Below are positions 34,441-44,943 of a stretch of 64,000 nt of DNA, piece after piece; position 1 is the first letter of the stretch; each line of letters begins with the position of its first letter. This DNA comes from Przewalskia tangutica (lineage: Eukaryota > Streptophyta > Magnoliopsida > Solanales > Solanaceae): positions 2,232,001 to 2,296,000 of the forward strand of contig CM056729.1 of NCBI GenBank assembly GCA_029844215.1, written 5' to 3'. The notes beneath the pieces are model-generated. The model was not told the DNA's origin. It did not search any database and was given only the letters and a program-made list of their open reading frames with translations. The position numbers and the translations under genes were made by a program.

Positions 34441-35020
34441 GTAGTAACACTTTTGATCATACATGTAATCTTTTCCTGTGTTACTACTTGATTTCATTTG
34501 GGGCTTACATGGCGAATGTATGAATGATAAATTGAGAAATATCCTAGTCTTTGACCCTAGGATTACATCTCTTTATCGTGATTTGGTAGTGACTCCGTCT
34601 TTGAGTAAGGATAGTGCGAGGAATGAGATCTTAAATTGGGTTGTTCTTATTTTACAGGTCGCATCTAGCCATGAGAAGGCCCACTCCTGATTGAGAAATA
34701 AGGATCGAATGTGCGTCATGCCTTCTAGAACCAATGTTGCATCACATGTTTTTTTTTAAATCCACTGGTCTCTTTACCCTATCCTCATTTCATGATATTG
34801 GGATGACTCAACTTCTTGATGCCTCATATGTGAATTTTGTTTTTATCATATTTCTTATTTATACATGATTATATCACATATTTATGCATAATTGGCATGC
34901 TAATGAGCTTATTGTCTTTTATACTAACCCTCATTCTATGAGGCCCATGCTTTTGTATATATCTCCTTGATTTTTGTAAGATTCGAATTCGAGGTCGAAT
35001 TCTTTTCAGGAAGGAGATGA

Positions 35021-35765
35021 TGATACGATATTAGGAGCAAAAATCACTCAAGATCATTCACCCCATAATAACCTAAAAAAAATCAAGCTTTACAAGCCAT
35101 GTTGATGCAAAGAGAGGCTTTGGGGACCCTTGAGGATCCACACAAGAGATTATACGACGTTTGGATGATCGATTGGAGCGAAAATAAAGTTGAGAAAGTT
35201 ACTGACACAACATTTGGTTGGGCTGCAGCCCACATGTTGAACCTGCAACACCATATGCGAGCCATAGATGGTGCCACGACTGGGAGTTCAAAATGTGGTT
35301 ACTTTCGCAATTTTGAGCTATGGTCACTTTTGGCCCTAGTTTGCAATAAAATTCTTACACTATATATAGTGGTTGTCAAGGCTTAGATGCTTAGATTTGA
35401 TGAATTGAATGAGAGTGATTCTCTTAGTATCTGGTTTGTAGTGTTAGCTTAGTGAGTATATTATAATGATAGATCAATTAGGGTGTATTCCTTAATTGTC
35501 TATTGAACCTTGTTCATGATTCTAACATGAGATTGCTCACTTGTGGAATCAATGTATAGTTTAGGTGCTTTTATTGATTAATCTAATTGAAGTCTAAGCT
35601 TTAATATAGTTTTGATTGCTTTTAAATTTCAATTCTTATGTCTTCCTTCTATCTTGGTTGATGCTTGTTCTAGCTTTGGTTGATGCTTTAATATATTCTA
35701 AGATTTAATATAGCTTTGGTTGCTTTGGATTCCATTTCTTGTATCTACTTTCTAGAGTTGTATCA
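35021..35765 (+). repeat. gypsy-1 3' LTR (745 bp)
   Basis: Starts TGATACGATATTAGGAG after the polypurine tract and ends GTATCA. It lacks about 35 bp near its end relative to the 5' LTR. TATA at about 35357 (CACTATATATAGTGG). Confidence 0.85.
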
Positions 35766-35776
35766 AGATAACATTA

Positions 35777-36027
35777 CTCCTTCCGTTTCAATTTATTTGT
35801 CTTACTTTTCTTTTTCAGACATTGTTTTAAAAAATAATGTAACTTTTATATTTAGTAATTATTTGCGTCCAATATCCTACATGACATATTTAAGACCTCA
35901 AGATGCAAAGGAAATTTTGCTATATTACACATTTTTAATTTAAGATCACAAAATTTAAAAGTCTTTTTGTATATTCTTACACTATGTATCAAGTCAAACT
36001 AAGATAAACAATTCGAAATGGATGAGT
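35777..36027. mobile_element. Stowaway-like MITE
   Basis: It opens CTCCTTCCGTTTCAATTTAT and closes with ACTAAGATAAACAATTCGAA followed by ATGGATGAGT, the imperfect inverse. TA lies immediately before the start. Length about 250 bp, AT-rich, no coding. This is the typical Tc1/mariner-derived MITE of plants, landed 11 bp from the gypsy-1 end. Confidence 0.75.
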
Positions 36028-36574
36028 GGTATATATTAAGAGGTGCACTTACTGCCTTCCAAGCTTAGATCGATCGATCTTTGGACTCATGTGCAAGTAA
36101 GTGTGTTTTTGGTATAGCTTTTTCAAATTTTCTACGTTTGGTTGGTCAAAATTATCTAATGTAAATATTTGTTTTATTATTTATTAGGTCAACCAATTAA
36201 TTTTATACAATTAGGGTCATAAGCAAAGTGATTGATCCAAATATAATTGATCCTTTTAATAGTATGAATATAATAGAAATAATGAAATAACAATCGTAGC
36301 AAGGGAAGCAATTGAATGGATGTAACAAACAAAGAGAGATATGGTGATTCTTATTGAATATTTCTGGCCAGATAAGCAATGATGAACAAGAATATATCAA
36401 CAATAATTTTCCCAGAATGTATGTATAGTAATATGTGTAATCCAATAATGACAATGATGAGATGATGAGGAATTTAAAGGACGAGACCTCTGTAATCGGC
36501 TCCTGAATATCGCACTCAACCATTACAGCGATAGGATCGTGGTCATTAAATGTGATTTAAGTAAAATTTGAAGT
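36028..36574. other. Spacer, nothing recognised
   Basis: AT-rich, no coding signal. A short block with TTTGGACTCATGTGCAAGTAAG (near 36070) has a diverged match near 42965, so a fragment of a dispersed repeat may be present. Confidence 0.5.
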
Positions 36575-36726
36575 TGAAGGAAATATTTTTGCTGAACTTT
36601 TCATTCCTTGAATGTACTGAAGTTTATGCTACAATTATGATATTCTAAATCAAATTATTTACATTCTAAATATAAAATATACACAAAGACTCTGTCATAA
36701 TCAAATATTATTTTCATAATCTATCA
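36575..36726 (-). repeat. copia-3 3' LTR (152 bp)
   Basis: On the minus strand it starts TGATAGATTATG directly after GCGGGGGAA and ends TTTCCTTCA. Shorter than the 5' LTR because of small deletions. Confidence 0.75.
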
Positions 36727-38171
36727 TTCCCCCGCAGTCTTAGCAGGAGACTCTCGTACGCTGAGACTATCCCTAAAATCATCACAGTGTATACGTGGAA
36801 GCCCTTTTGTGAATATATCAACAATCTGATAGCGGGACGGGACATGAAGAACACGAACTTGTCCACGTGCAACATTCTCACGGACAAATAAAATATTCAT
36901 CTCAATATGTTTACTGCGTTGATGTTGCACGGGGTTCCCCGATAGATATATTGCACTCACATTATCACAATAAAAGACATTTGCCTTTTTGAGCGGACAA
37001 TGGAGCTCTAATAGAAGATTACGAAGCCAACACGATTCAGAGACAACATTCGCAACCCTCTATATTCGGCTTCAGCACTAGACCGAGATAATGTGGGTTA
37101 GCGCTTCGACAACCAAGAGATCAAATTGTCTCCGAGAAATACACAATAACCAGAGGTGGAGCATCTGATATCCTATCCTCCACCCCAATCAGCATCGGTA
37201 TAAGAAGTGAGACCAGAAATTGCTGACTTATAAAGATGCAAGCCAAACTCAAGAGTACACTGAATATACCGCAGAATCCGTTTGAGAGCACCCATATGCT
37301 CCTTCGTCGGGTCATGCATATGTAAACATACTTGTTGAACATCATATGATATATCAGGTCTCGTAAAGGTGAGATATTGCAATGCCCCTTCTAAACTGCG
37401 GTAATGTGTCAGATCGTCGTATGGAGACCCCGAAGAGTTACTCAACCTAGCCTTTGTATCCATCGACGTAGGTGACGGCTTACATGAAGACATGTCGGCT
37501 CTGTCAATTATCTCCTCAACATATTTTCTTTGACAAAGAAATAGACCACCTGCATCTGCATGTTGAGTTATAGCAATGCCAAAAAATAGTTCAAGAGACC
37601 CAAATCCTTCATAGCAAATTCAGATGCAATGAGAGACATAATAGACTGGCGAAGAGAATTAGATGATGTTGTGAGGATGATGTCATCAACATAGAGAAGA
37701 ATGTATGCCATGTTATTTCCTTTCTGATAAATAAACAAAGACTGGTCGGATTTGCTATGCGAGAAGCCCAGTGTGAAAACAAAATCATCAAACTTGTTAT
37801 ACCATGTTAGGGGGGCATGTTTGAGGCCATATAAATACTTCTTCAACAAGCAAATATAATCTGGATGAATATGATCTCAAAATCCCAAAGGCTGGTGCAT
37901 GTAAATTGTTTCATGTAAGTGACCGTGGAGTTTTTACATCCAACTGATGAATGAGCCATGGTTTTGACAGAGCCAAACTGAGAACTGTCCGGGTAGTCGT
38001 CGGTTTAACATATGGGCTAAATGTTTCATCACAATTCACACCAACTTGTTGAGACCTGTCATCACCAACTAGACGGGCTTTGTGCCGCTCAAAGGAACCA
38101 TCAAATTTCTTTTTATGACAAAAAATACACATGGAACGAATTATGTTTACATTAGAAGGACGGGGCACCAA
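36727..38171 (-). pseudogene. copia-3 RT and RNase H (broken)
   Basis: Minus-strand pieces in several frames. From 38171: NVIRSMCIFCHKKKFDGSFE, then ARLVGDDRSQQVGVNC and the TTTRTVLSLA block. From 37849: LKKYLYGLKHAP with the catalytic YVDDIIL at about 37690. From 37493: ALQYLTFTRPDISYDVQQVC and TSYTDADWGG. From 36960: the RNase H tail SAIYLSGNPVQHQR to the polypurine tract. At least four frame changes. Not functional. Confidence 0.87.
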
Positions 38172-38423
38172 CTCTCACATCTTACTTTTAATAAGAGCAT
38201 CAATTTCATCTAACATGACGGCTTTCCAATTTGGGTCTGATAGGACAGCTTTTGGGTTATGGAGAATCCGGGATGGTTTGACAGAGGATATCATATTAAA
38301 ATAACACTTAGGCCGAAAAATCATATGCATGCTACGGGTTTCGATATACCGGGTTGGGGCAAGACCTAAAAGGAGTTGTTAGGGCAGTGGAACTGTTGGG
38401 TTGGAGTGGGCTGAGTTTGTGGC

Positions 38424-39440
38424 CTATTGGTTATTTGGCCCAGTCTCGGTTGGAGAGGAGCTCAGCCTAGCTGAAGAGGTTATAGGATTTTCTGGTTTGG
38501 GATGTGAGTTAGAGTGTGAATTCCACTGGTCCGAAGGAGATGGGCAGTGGGCTCCCTCGGTTGGGATTAAGCAGTTGGACTTTAAATGAAATTGCAAGCG
38601 ATGATGTACCCCAATGTCCAAAAAATCATTCGATGGTGTGTATGTTGGCAAACGGGAATTAGGACCAAATTGAGTTTGGATGAAAGCACTAAATTGCATA
38701 AAAATAGTGTGAAACTGCGATTTTTTTTCCAATGAAAAATGTGCATAGAAAGAGTAATCATCCAAAATAAGTATGTAATACTTATGATCTGTCGAACTTA
38801 AAATCAGAGATGTCCATAAGTCACTATGCATGATATCAAATGGCATAATAGTGCTTGAAATAGACAAAGAGAAAGATAATTTAACATGTTTCTCAAAAAT
38901 GCAAGACTGACAAACGGAGAACACAAAGATTGTTTACATTCAATAAACTTATTTTCCTAAGAGAGTTTAACACAGGTGCTTCCGGGTGTCCCAAATGATT
39001 ATGCCATAAGATAGGAGAAAGAGCAACAAAAGTTTATGGAGAGGTGTCTTGGTTATTGATGGTGGTGGTGATGGGATACAAAATTCCCAGTGCTAGCACT
39101 TCTCATTAGTGGCATTCCCGCCCGAATGTCCTTCACAGAAAATCCAAACGGATCAAACTCAATAGAAACTTGTTGTCAGTGGTGAAACGACACACATATA
39201 TCAATTTAATAAGTTTGGGTGCAAATAGAATATTATTTAAATGTAAAGTTGGGTAAGGGGATGTTTGATTGCTCAATACCACGAATTGGATTTTTTTGTC
39301 CATTGTCAACCATAATATTTTTATTACTGCTCATATTAAAATAAGACGAAATAGTACCTTGAGAGTCGTCATGTGAGAGATATCACTTGTGTCCATGTAC
39401 CATGTGTCACCGGGAACATTGAGAGTCATAGTGTACATGG
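38424..39440 (-). pseudogene. copia-3 protease and integrase (broken)
   Basis: The protease active site near 39395 reads WYMDTSDISHMT, where DTGATSH is expected, so the catalytic Gly is lost. Integrase core text at 38924-38650 includes KHVKLSFSLS, MPFDIMHSDLWTSL and TDHKYYILILDDYS. The second catalytic block is not seen; the region runs into a Pro/Ser-rich linker. Confidence 0.8.
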
Positions 39441-39689
39441 CTTGCTCGATGTCCATTGGAACGTAAGTTGAAGAATATGGTTCATGGGCTGCATATGTTT
39501 GTTGTGGATGACTGTCAATTACCCATGGATGTCGAGTGGATGGTGGCGGTCTGGCCCACGATGTCGTGGGGTATGGGGAAGGAGGGGCTACCCATTGTTA
39601 TGGTGTCCATCCCCACGGCAGGTACAACCCCCATTGCTACCTGTTGTTGTGGCTGCTAGGAGGGCCTATTTTACCCCTACTGCCACCGT

Positions 39690-40514
39690 CAGACTAATTT
39701 ATGCCCTCCTCTTCCGCCATTATTTTTTCCTTTGTTATTGTTGTGATTTTGACCCTATTTTTTCCATAGTTATTGCGATTTGTTGCATTACCCAAACTAG
39801 AATTTTGAGGTCCAAAATAATCGATATACGTGTTGGTGGAAATGAGGGCGGTGCCGACATTATTGGCCGCCATCGCCGCCTGTTTTAGTTTATGAGTTTC
39901 TTCGAGAATCAATCTCGAATGAGCTTCATGAAATGGTGGCAACAGATTACTTTGTTGAATGAACATAGCAACACCATCATATTATTCATTAACACCCACA
40001 ATTAATTGAAGAACTAACATTTGATTGACACCGGTGCACCAACATTGGATAGTTGATCGAGAAGCATTTTTAACTCTTGACAATAGGCAGAGACGTTTGG
40101 AAAATCATCCATCTTCACATTGGTGAATTGGTTTTCTAGATAAACCGCACAAGAATTTTTGTTATCTTGAAAAATATTTTGCAAACGGTCCCATACTTGT
40201 TGAGCAGTCGAATCTGGTTCCAATATGGTGTGCAAAAGATCATTTGATATGGTGCCGTAAATCCATTGAAGGGCTATAGCATTCAAGAGAGACCATATAG
40301 CCATATCAATGTCGGTGGACTTGTCTTTTTCTATGACACCCGATTGAGGCTTTGGAGGAAGAATATGGTCAATGACTTGGTATGCGCGGCAATGAATTTT
40401 GAATAACTCCGCCCAAGATGAATATTGCCCTTTTTCATCTCAAGAATCACCCAGAATGAAGTTCTTAATGTTATTTACGGCAAGAGCGGGATGTAATTTG
40501 GTTTGGTCAGCCAT
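39690..40514 (-). pseudogene. copia-3 gag (broken)
   Basis: The ATG at 40514 gives MADQTKLHPALAVNNIKNFI, a TGA near 40440, then YSSWAELFKIHCRAYQVIDH and the ALQWIYGTISNDLL block. The UBN2 middle is at 40304-40014 (DRLQNIFQDNKNSCAVYLE). The C-terminus at 39966-39694 is Asn/Thr-rich. A typical copia gag with one nonsense codon and one frame break. Confidence 0.87.
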
Positions 40515-40629
40515 TGTTACCCAAGAGAAAAAAAGAAAAGAGGAGGAGGAGAGGAGAATGTAGAGTTTTTTAGAATGGGGTGGCGACCGGCGGTAGGGTT
40601 AGGGCTTAGGCGGCTAGGGTTAATTTTTG

Positions 40630-40816
40630 ACTTTTGATATCATGAAGAAAATATTTTTCGTGATCTTTTTATTTCTTGATTGTAATAATATATACATGTT
40701 ACAAGACTAAAATTTACGCTACAATTATGATATTCTAAATCAGATTATTTACATTCTAAATATAAAATATACACAAAGATTATATCCATAATTAAAGATT
40801 ATTTTCATAATCTATA
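40630..40816 (-). repeat. copia-3 5' LTR and degenerate PBS
   Basis: The LTR spans 40644-40816 and ends TTTTCTTCA on the minus strand. The next bases TGATATCAAAAGTC (40630-40643) resemble the tRNA-Met site TGGTATCAAGAGCC with three or four changes. The first TG of the LTR has become TA or CT. Confidence 0.75.
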
Positions 40817-41018
40817 GTATCTCAGAATTTGACTATTTTTGGGAAGTAGATGGTCCGGGTATTTTGGTCTTTCAAAATATATCCTTCTGGAACACGATTG
40901 CACAATATGTGCAAACTGGACCTGGGACGAAGTTTTTGGGTGATCAAGTGTTCTTCGATCTTTGGCCAGGTTGTCACCTGCTTACTCAGGAATGACTACG
41001 ATTTATTTCTATTCTGGC

Positions 41019-41787
41019 TAGGGGTGCACAAAAGGTTAAAATCGGACCGGACCGAAGACCGAAAACTCAGATCACTAGGACCGAAGACCGGATCGAATTT
41101 CTCGGTCGGTTTTTCGGACCGAATGCATTTGCCCCGTCCCAACCACTCCATCGGCCCCTTCTCCAACCCGGCCCGGCCGGACGTATTGACATATCAAATA
41201 TAGGTTGTAAATTGATCAAACTTTATATCGTCATAACTTTGCGCTCAGACGTCCGTTTTACCTTCTTTGTTTTTTGTTATTCAACTGATTTCTCCAAAAA
41301 CGTCGATCTTGCCCCTCAATTTCACTTTTCCCCCAAATCGTTACGTTTTCCCCCTTTTCAAATCTAAATATCTCGCGATATACAATAGATTTCAACGTAC
41401 AAATTTCGTGGTAATGTGTCCGAGAATGTCAATTTCACTATTGGAAATTCATTTTTTTTTAAACGGACCCCGGAACCCGACCCGGAATTATATATATTAT
41501 ATATTAGGAATTTAGAAAAATATATATTATATATATATTAGGAATTATATAATTCAATATATATTAGAAATTATATATATTATATTAGGAATTATATAAT
41601 TCAATATATATTAGGAATTATATATATTATAAATAAAAAAAAATCGATCCGGACCGAAAATGACCTGGACCGGACCGGACCGAAAACCGAAAACTCAGAT
41701 TACTAGGACCGAAGACCGGACCGAATTTCTTGGTCCGGTTCGGTCCGATCCAATTTTTCGGTCCGGACCGACTTTTGTGCCGCCCTA
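41019..41787. mobile_element. Non-autonomous hAT element, TSD ATTCTGGC
   Basis: Terminal inverted repeats TAGGGGTGCACAAAAG and TAGGGCGGCACAAAAG, with a perfect 8-bp duplication ATTCTGGC at 41011-41018 and 41788-41795. The 8-bp TSD and TAGGG tips are the hAT superfamily signature. It has no transposase frame. Both subterminal parts carry the same directly repeated block (CCGAAAACTCAGAT, then ACTAGGACCGAAGACCGGA), rich in GGACCGGACC. The centre (41470-41635) is a TATATTAGGAATTATAT-type AT repeat. Confidence 0.92.
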
Positions 41788-41795
41788 ATTCTGGC

Positions 41796-43727
41796 CACAT
41801 GCATGGTCAAATAGTCTTCACCTTGTTATATTTATTACTAATATAGATACCCCCCACCCCACTTTCTAGGCAGATCTCGAGAGTTGTTGAGGAATTGAAA
41901 CTTTTTAAGTGGGAATAGAAGCACGACCATCAATATTACCCTTGACAAGATCCCAGTCTGGAGGTGACAATATTACCCTTGAATATAAACCGGTAGAACG
42001 TTAATGAAGAATAAAAAGGCTCTCGCAGGCAAAACGTTATGCAAGAGTAAGGGGACAGACTAGGATCCCAGTCTGGAGGTGACAATGTCTGATATCATTT
42101 CTAGGGTGTGTGGACTTCTTCTCAAATAATCGATCCTGGAAAAAAATCTCAAAGTAAATCGATGATTGGAAGAAGTCAGTGGGTGAATTTGCTTATGTGA
42201 TACGATCGGATTGTTTGGGTAGACTGTGCATGGGAAGAAGGGAAAGTACACGTTTACGATGTTCACGAGGACAATTTTGTTACCCGTTATTGTGATGGCT
42301 ATTCTTTTATATTCACATACCTCTTAACCGTCAGGTTTACGCTTTCAGTTGAATTAATTATCTATAAGATATGCAAAAAGTATAGCATCTGCTTGGCTCA
42401 AGTAAGCCTCAGGTGTGGATGTTGAATGCATGTTTGCAATATCTTGTTGCCCTAGTCGAAGAGCCTTGTGCATCTCTACATCCCGAAGTTCTATCAAGGT
42501 ATAGGGTTAAGTGCACCGACGATCACAATTTTTTTTATTCTATGCCTTACACAAATACTGATTGTGTGAGATTTTTTTGTATTACAAATTAGTTGGCCCA
42601 AAAGTGTAAAATTGGGTCCTTTAGCTTTTGAAACAAAAAATCTCATACAACTAGCGTAGGGTGTGTGAATTCCAGCAATCACTTTTACAATAGTTGTTTA
42701 AAACATGATAATATATATATAGTAAGTAAGAGTATTTTTTAGAATATGTATTATATTAGTGAAATCTACCGGAAACAACCTCTCTATCAACAAAGATAGG
42801 AGTAATGTCTTTTGTACATTTTACCTTTCAAGATTTCACTTATGAAATTACATTAGGTAATGTTGTTATTGTTAAGTATAGTAGTTGTATCATATTAATG
42901 AGACGCAAACATCACATACTATAAAATGAAAAGGGAACTCACCACCTTTAAATCTTGGATTGGATTGACCTTTAATTTGGACTCATGTGTAAGTAAGACG
43001 CTCAAGGAAAATATATTTTCTCCAAGAAAAATGTAATATCAGGAAATCCTAGTGCGATATATGAGAGCAGTATATCCTCTGGCTCTCGTAGATCTTGATC
43101 TTAAAGATTACTCTATTAAATTTGACACGTTATAAAATACTAATATTTCAGAATCACCCACTCAAATATTCTCCATTAATAATCTTAAAAAGAATTGACA
43201 ATATAAGCAGCATTGGCAACAAATATCCAAATGACTACTAGACAATGAAACGCTGACCATTCAACCAAAATTATTATATTCTTGCTAAGTAGAGTCCAGC
43301 TCCATCTTTTGCGGCTGTCTTTATTCTTAAGCAACTATGTATAACTGCACACTAAGATGCCTAAGAATTGCTGCCATCTACATGTGTCTTGCTAACATAA
43401 ATTTGTTATGATGCTCCTTATAGGGTAAGAGCTTATTTGCACTTCGTTTTTATACAAATCATATTATGTTATCATGATTAACAATTAAATTTAGCATGTG
43501 TATTAATTACCTATGATTTAAAATAAGGGTGTAAGTTAAAACATGTGTCAATGTATTTATTGGATTGGTGTAAATATAGAGTGTGAGTAAGTTCTTATAC
43601 TAACAGTATAAAACCATTTAAAAAATATAACGAAAGATAACTGTCCATAATTAGTAGAAGTTATGTGGAACAAGTTGACTCAAAAATAAGCTAGACAATC
43701 CGCTATAACATGTTAAATTACATCAAA
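41796..43727. other. Spacer with short repeats and a possible exon relic
   Basis: No intact gene. GATCCCAGTCTGGAGGTGAC occurs twice (about 41950 and 42065). A possible exon relic is at 42354-42497, and a decayed SINE-tail-like string (AACAACCTCTCTATCAACAA) is near 42777. Confidence 0.5.
42354..42497 (-). pseudogene. Possible exon relic, unknown protein
   Basis: A minus-strand frame with protein-like composition: LIELRDVEMHKALRLGQQ, then DIANMHSTSTPEAYLSQ and ADAILFAYLIDN before a TAA. It has no ATG context, an in-frame stop lies just upstream, and an AG (CTTGATAG) lies at its left edge, as at a splice acceptor. Balanced residues set it apart from neighbouring AT-rich shadow frames. I do not recognise the family. 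It may be a captured or orphaned exon. Confidence 0.35.
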
Positions 43728-43850
43728 GGATAGCCCGGTGAACGAAATATCCTGCATTCACGTAGGGTTCGAGAAAAGGCAGTACTCCAAGAAGGTCTGA
43801 TGTAGACAGATTACCCTGATGCAAGACAATTCCAACCTCGTGACCAATAA
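43728..43850 (-). mobile_element. Au-type SINE fragment
   Basis: On the plus strand, AGCCCGGTGAACGAAATATC, then CATTCACGTAGGGTTCGAG and TGATGTAGACAGATTACCCT, ending CCTCGTGACC. This is, from memory, the reverse complement of the Au SINE of Solanaceae and other plants. The part around the pol III B box is deleted. About 120 bp remain. Confidence 0.6.
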
Positions 43851-44214
43851 AGTTTCAAAGAGACAAACTTTACTGTTTCATGAAGACATCAGAATTTATT
43901 TTACCCTAGCAGTATACATAAGTTAGTTAATTCCTTCTTGAAAATGGAATGCAACAACCAGACAGAGAGATAACAGGCTGCAGCTTGACTTTCCTATTAG
44001 CTCTGGTCCAAAAAACTTTAGGCTGTTGAATAGGCAGAAAATTAGTTCTCTTTAGGGACTAAAATCTAGATGAGTCCATGTTAATATTGCTAATTTTATA
44101 TTGACATCTTCTTGTTCATGGATTCAATTTAAAGAATTTCAAATATAAAATGCATCACTATTTGAATTTTGAAGTGTCATTCAGAACTTATATAGTATTA
44201 GTATTACTGGTAGT

Positions 44215-44412
44215 TGTAGTGGTATTCTCTTGTGGAGTCTTCTCATTAATATCAAATATTTATAGTGTACAATATTCATCTCTTATACAATAGGAATTCT
44301 AAACCTAATCACAAGAGGAATCCTAGTCTTACCATAATTATATTTACAAAATATATGGAATATATTCTAATTATGGGTAGGGATACAATAATGACAACTA
44401 TACACGTTTACA
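44215..44412 (-). mobile_element. Solo LTR related to copia-1/copia-2
   Basis: On the minus strand it starts TGTAAACGTGTA and holds the family blocks ATAATTATGGTAAGACTAGG and TTCCTATTGTATAAG, ending near CACTACA; 198 bp. It is more diverged than the copia-1 and copia-2 LTRs. No clear target duplication and no interior. Confidence 0.75.
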
Positions 44413-44667
44413 TTATTATTGTAGCCCTGTTAAGACTATCATATTAGTAGGCGCAGTATTGCTTTATAGTCCTCTGTCATTTGATTTATGTTGTTGTATG
44501 TTCTTTCGTGTATTTTGTTTATCTTAATTATCTGCGTTAGTTACTGCTTCTTTTTTCAGAATGATTTATCATGGCTTATTCGCTTTTTTACCATTATTTT
44601 CATACTGCTTTAAATTTCTTGTCCGGATCTGACCGTTTCTCTTGCTTTGTTTGTGCTTATACTTTGT

Positions 44668-44772
44668 CTTGAACAACCTCTCTACCTACCAAAATATAGG
44701 TAAGGTGTGCGCACACTCTATCCTCCCCAAACTCCATGTTATGGGACTACACTGGATATGTTGTTGTAGTTT
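44668..44772 (+). mobile_element. TS-type SINE or LINE 3' tail fragment
   Basis: ACAACCTCTCTACCTACC, then GGTAAGGTGTGCGCACACTC and TATCCTCCCC, ending in CTGGATATGTTGTTG. This is the well-known 3' part of Solanaceae SINEs (and their RTE LINE partners) that ends in a TTG repeat. The 5' part is not identifiable. Confidence 0.5.
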
Positions 44773-44943
44773 TCTGCAGCACAAATGCTGAAATAAGAAT
44801 GAACACAATGCATTTCATACCACTTTTTCATATAATGTCACAAATACTTTGTTCATAACACGTGTTTTTTTTTTAATTCTAACTTAAGGTTCTACATAGT
44901 CCTACAAATAAACCCCCTGCCTAAATGGCAGATTAATAGCAGT

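Larger units (their letters stand above)
24828..35765 (+). mobile_element. gypsy-1: Ty3/gypsy element, deleted, host of copia-2
   Basis: The 5' LTR (24828-25610) and 3' LTR (35021-35765) both start TGATACGAT; the 5' one ends ATCGTATCA and the 3' one GTATCA. Flanks are AGATG (24823-24827) and AGATA (35766-35770), a 5-bp TSD with one mismatch. A polypurine tract (AGGAAGGAGATGA) precedes the 3' LTR. The interior keeps a gypsy gag piece and an integrase scrap but has lost protease, RT and RNase H. copia-2 (6236 bp) sits about 195 bp inside the 5' LTR end. Without copia-2 the element is about 4.7 kb, so it is defective. Confidence 0.87.
36575..40816 (-). mobile_element. copia-3: Ty1/copia element, decayed
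   Basis: A 4.2 kb copia element on the minus strand with a 5' LTR (40644-40816, 173 bp), PBS, gag, PR, INT, RT, RH and 3' LTR (36575-36726, 152 bp). The LTRs share long blocks (TTACATTCTAAATATAAAAT and neighbours) but differ by indels. No matching target duplication. Related to copia-4: both have a GCGGGGG polypurine tract and a similar RT. Confidence 0.88.

Noticed and set aside
36575..40816. Target-site duplication for copia-3
   Set aside because: Flanks (GATAC and ACTTC on the minus strand) do not match, so no TSD is claimed.
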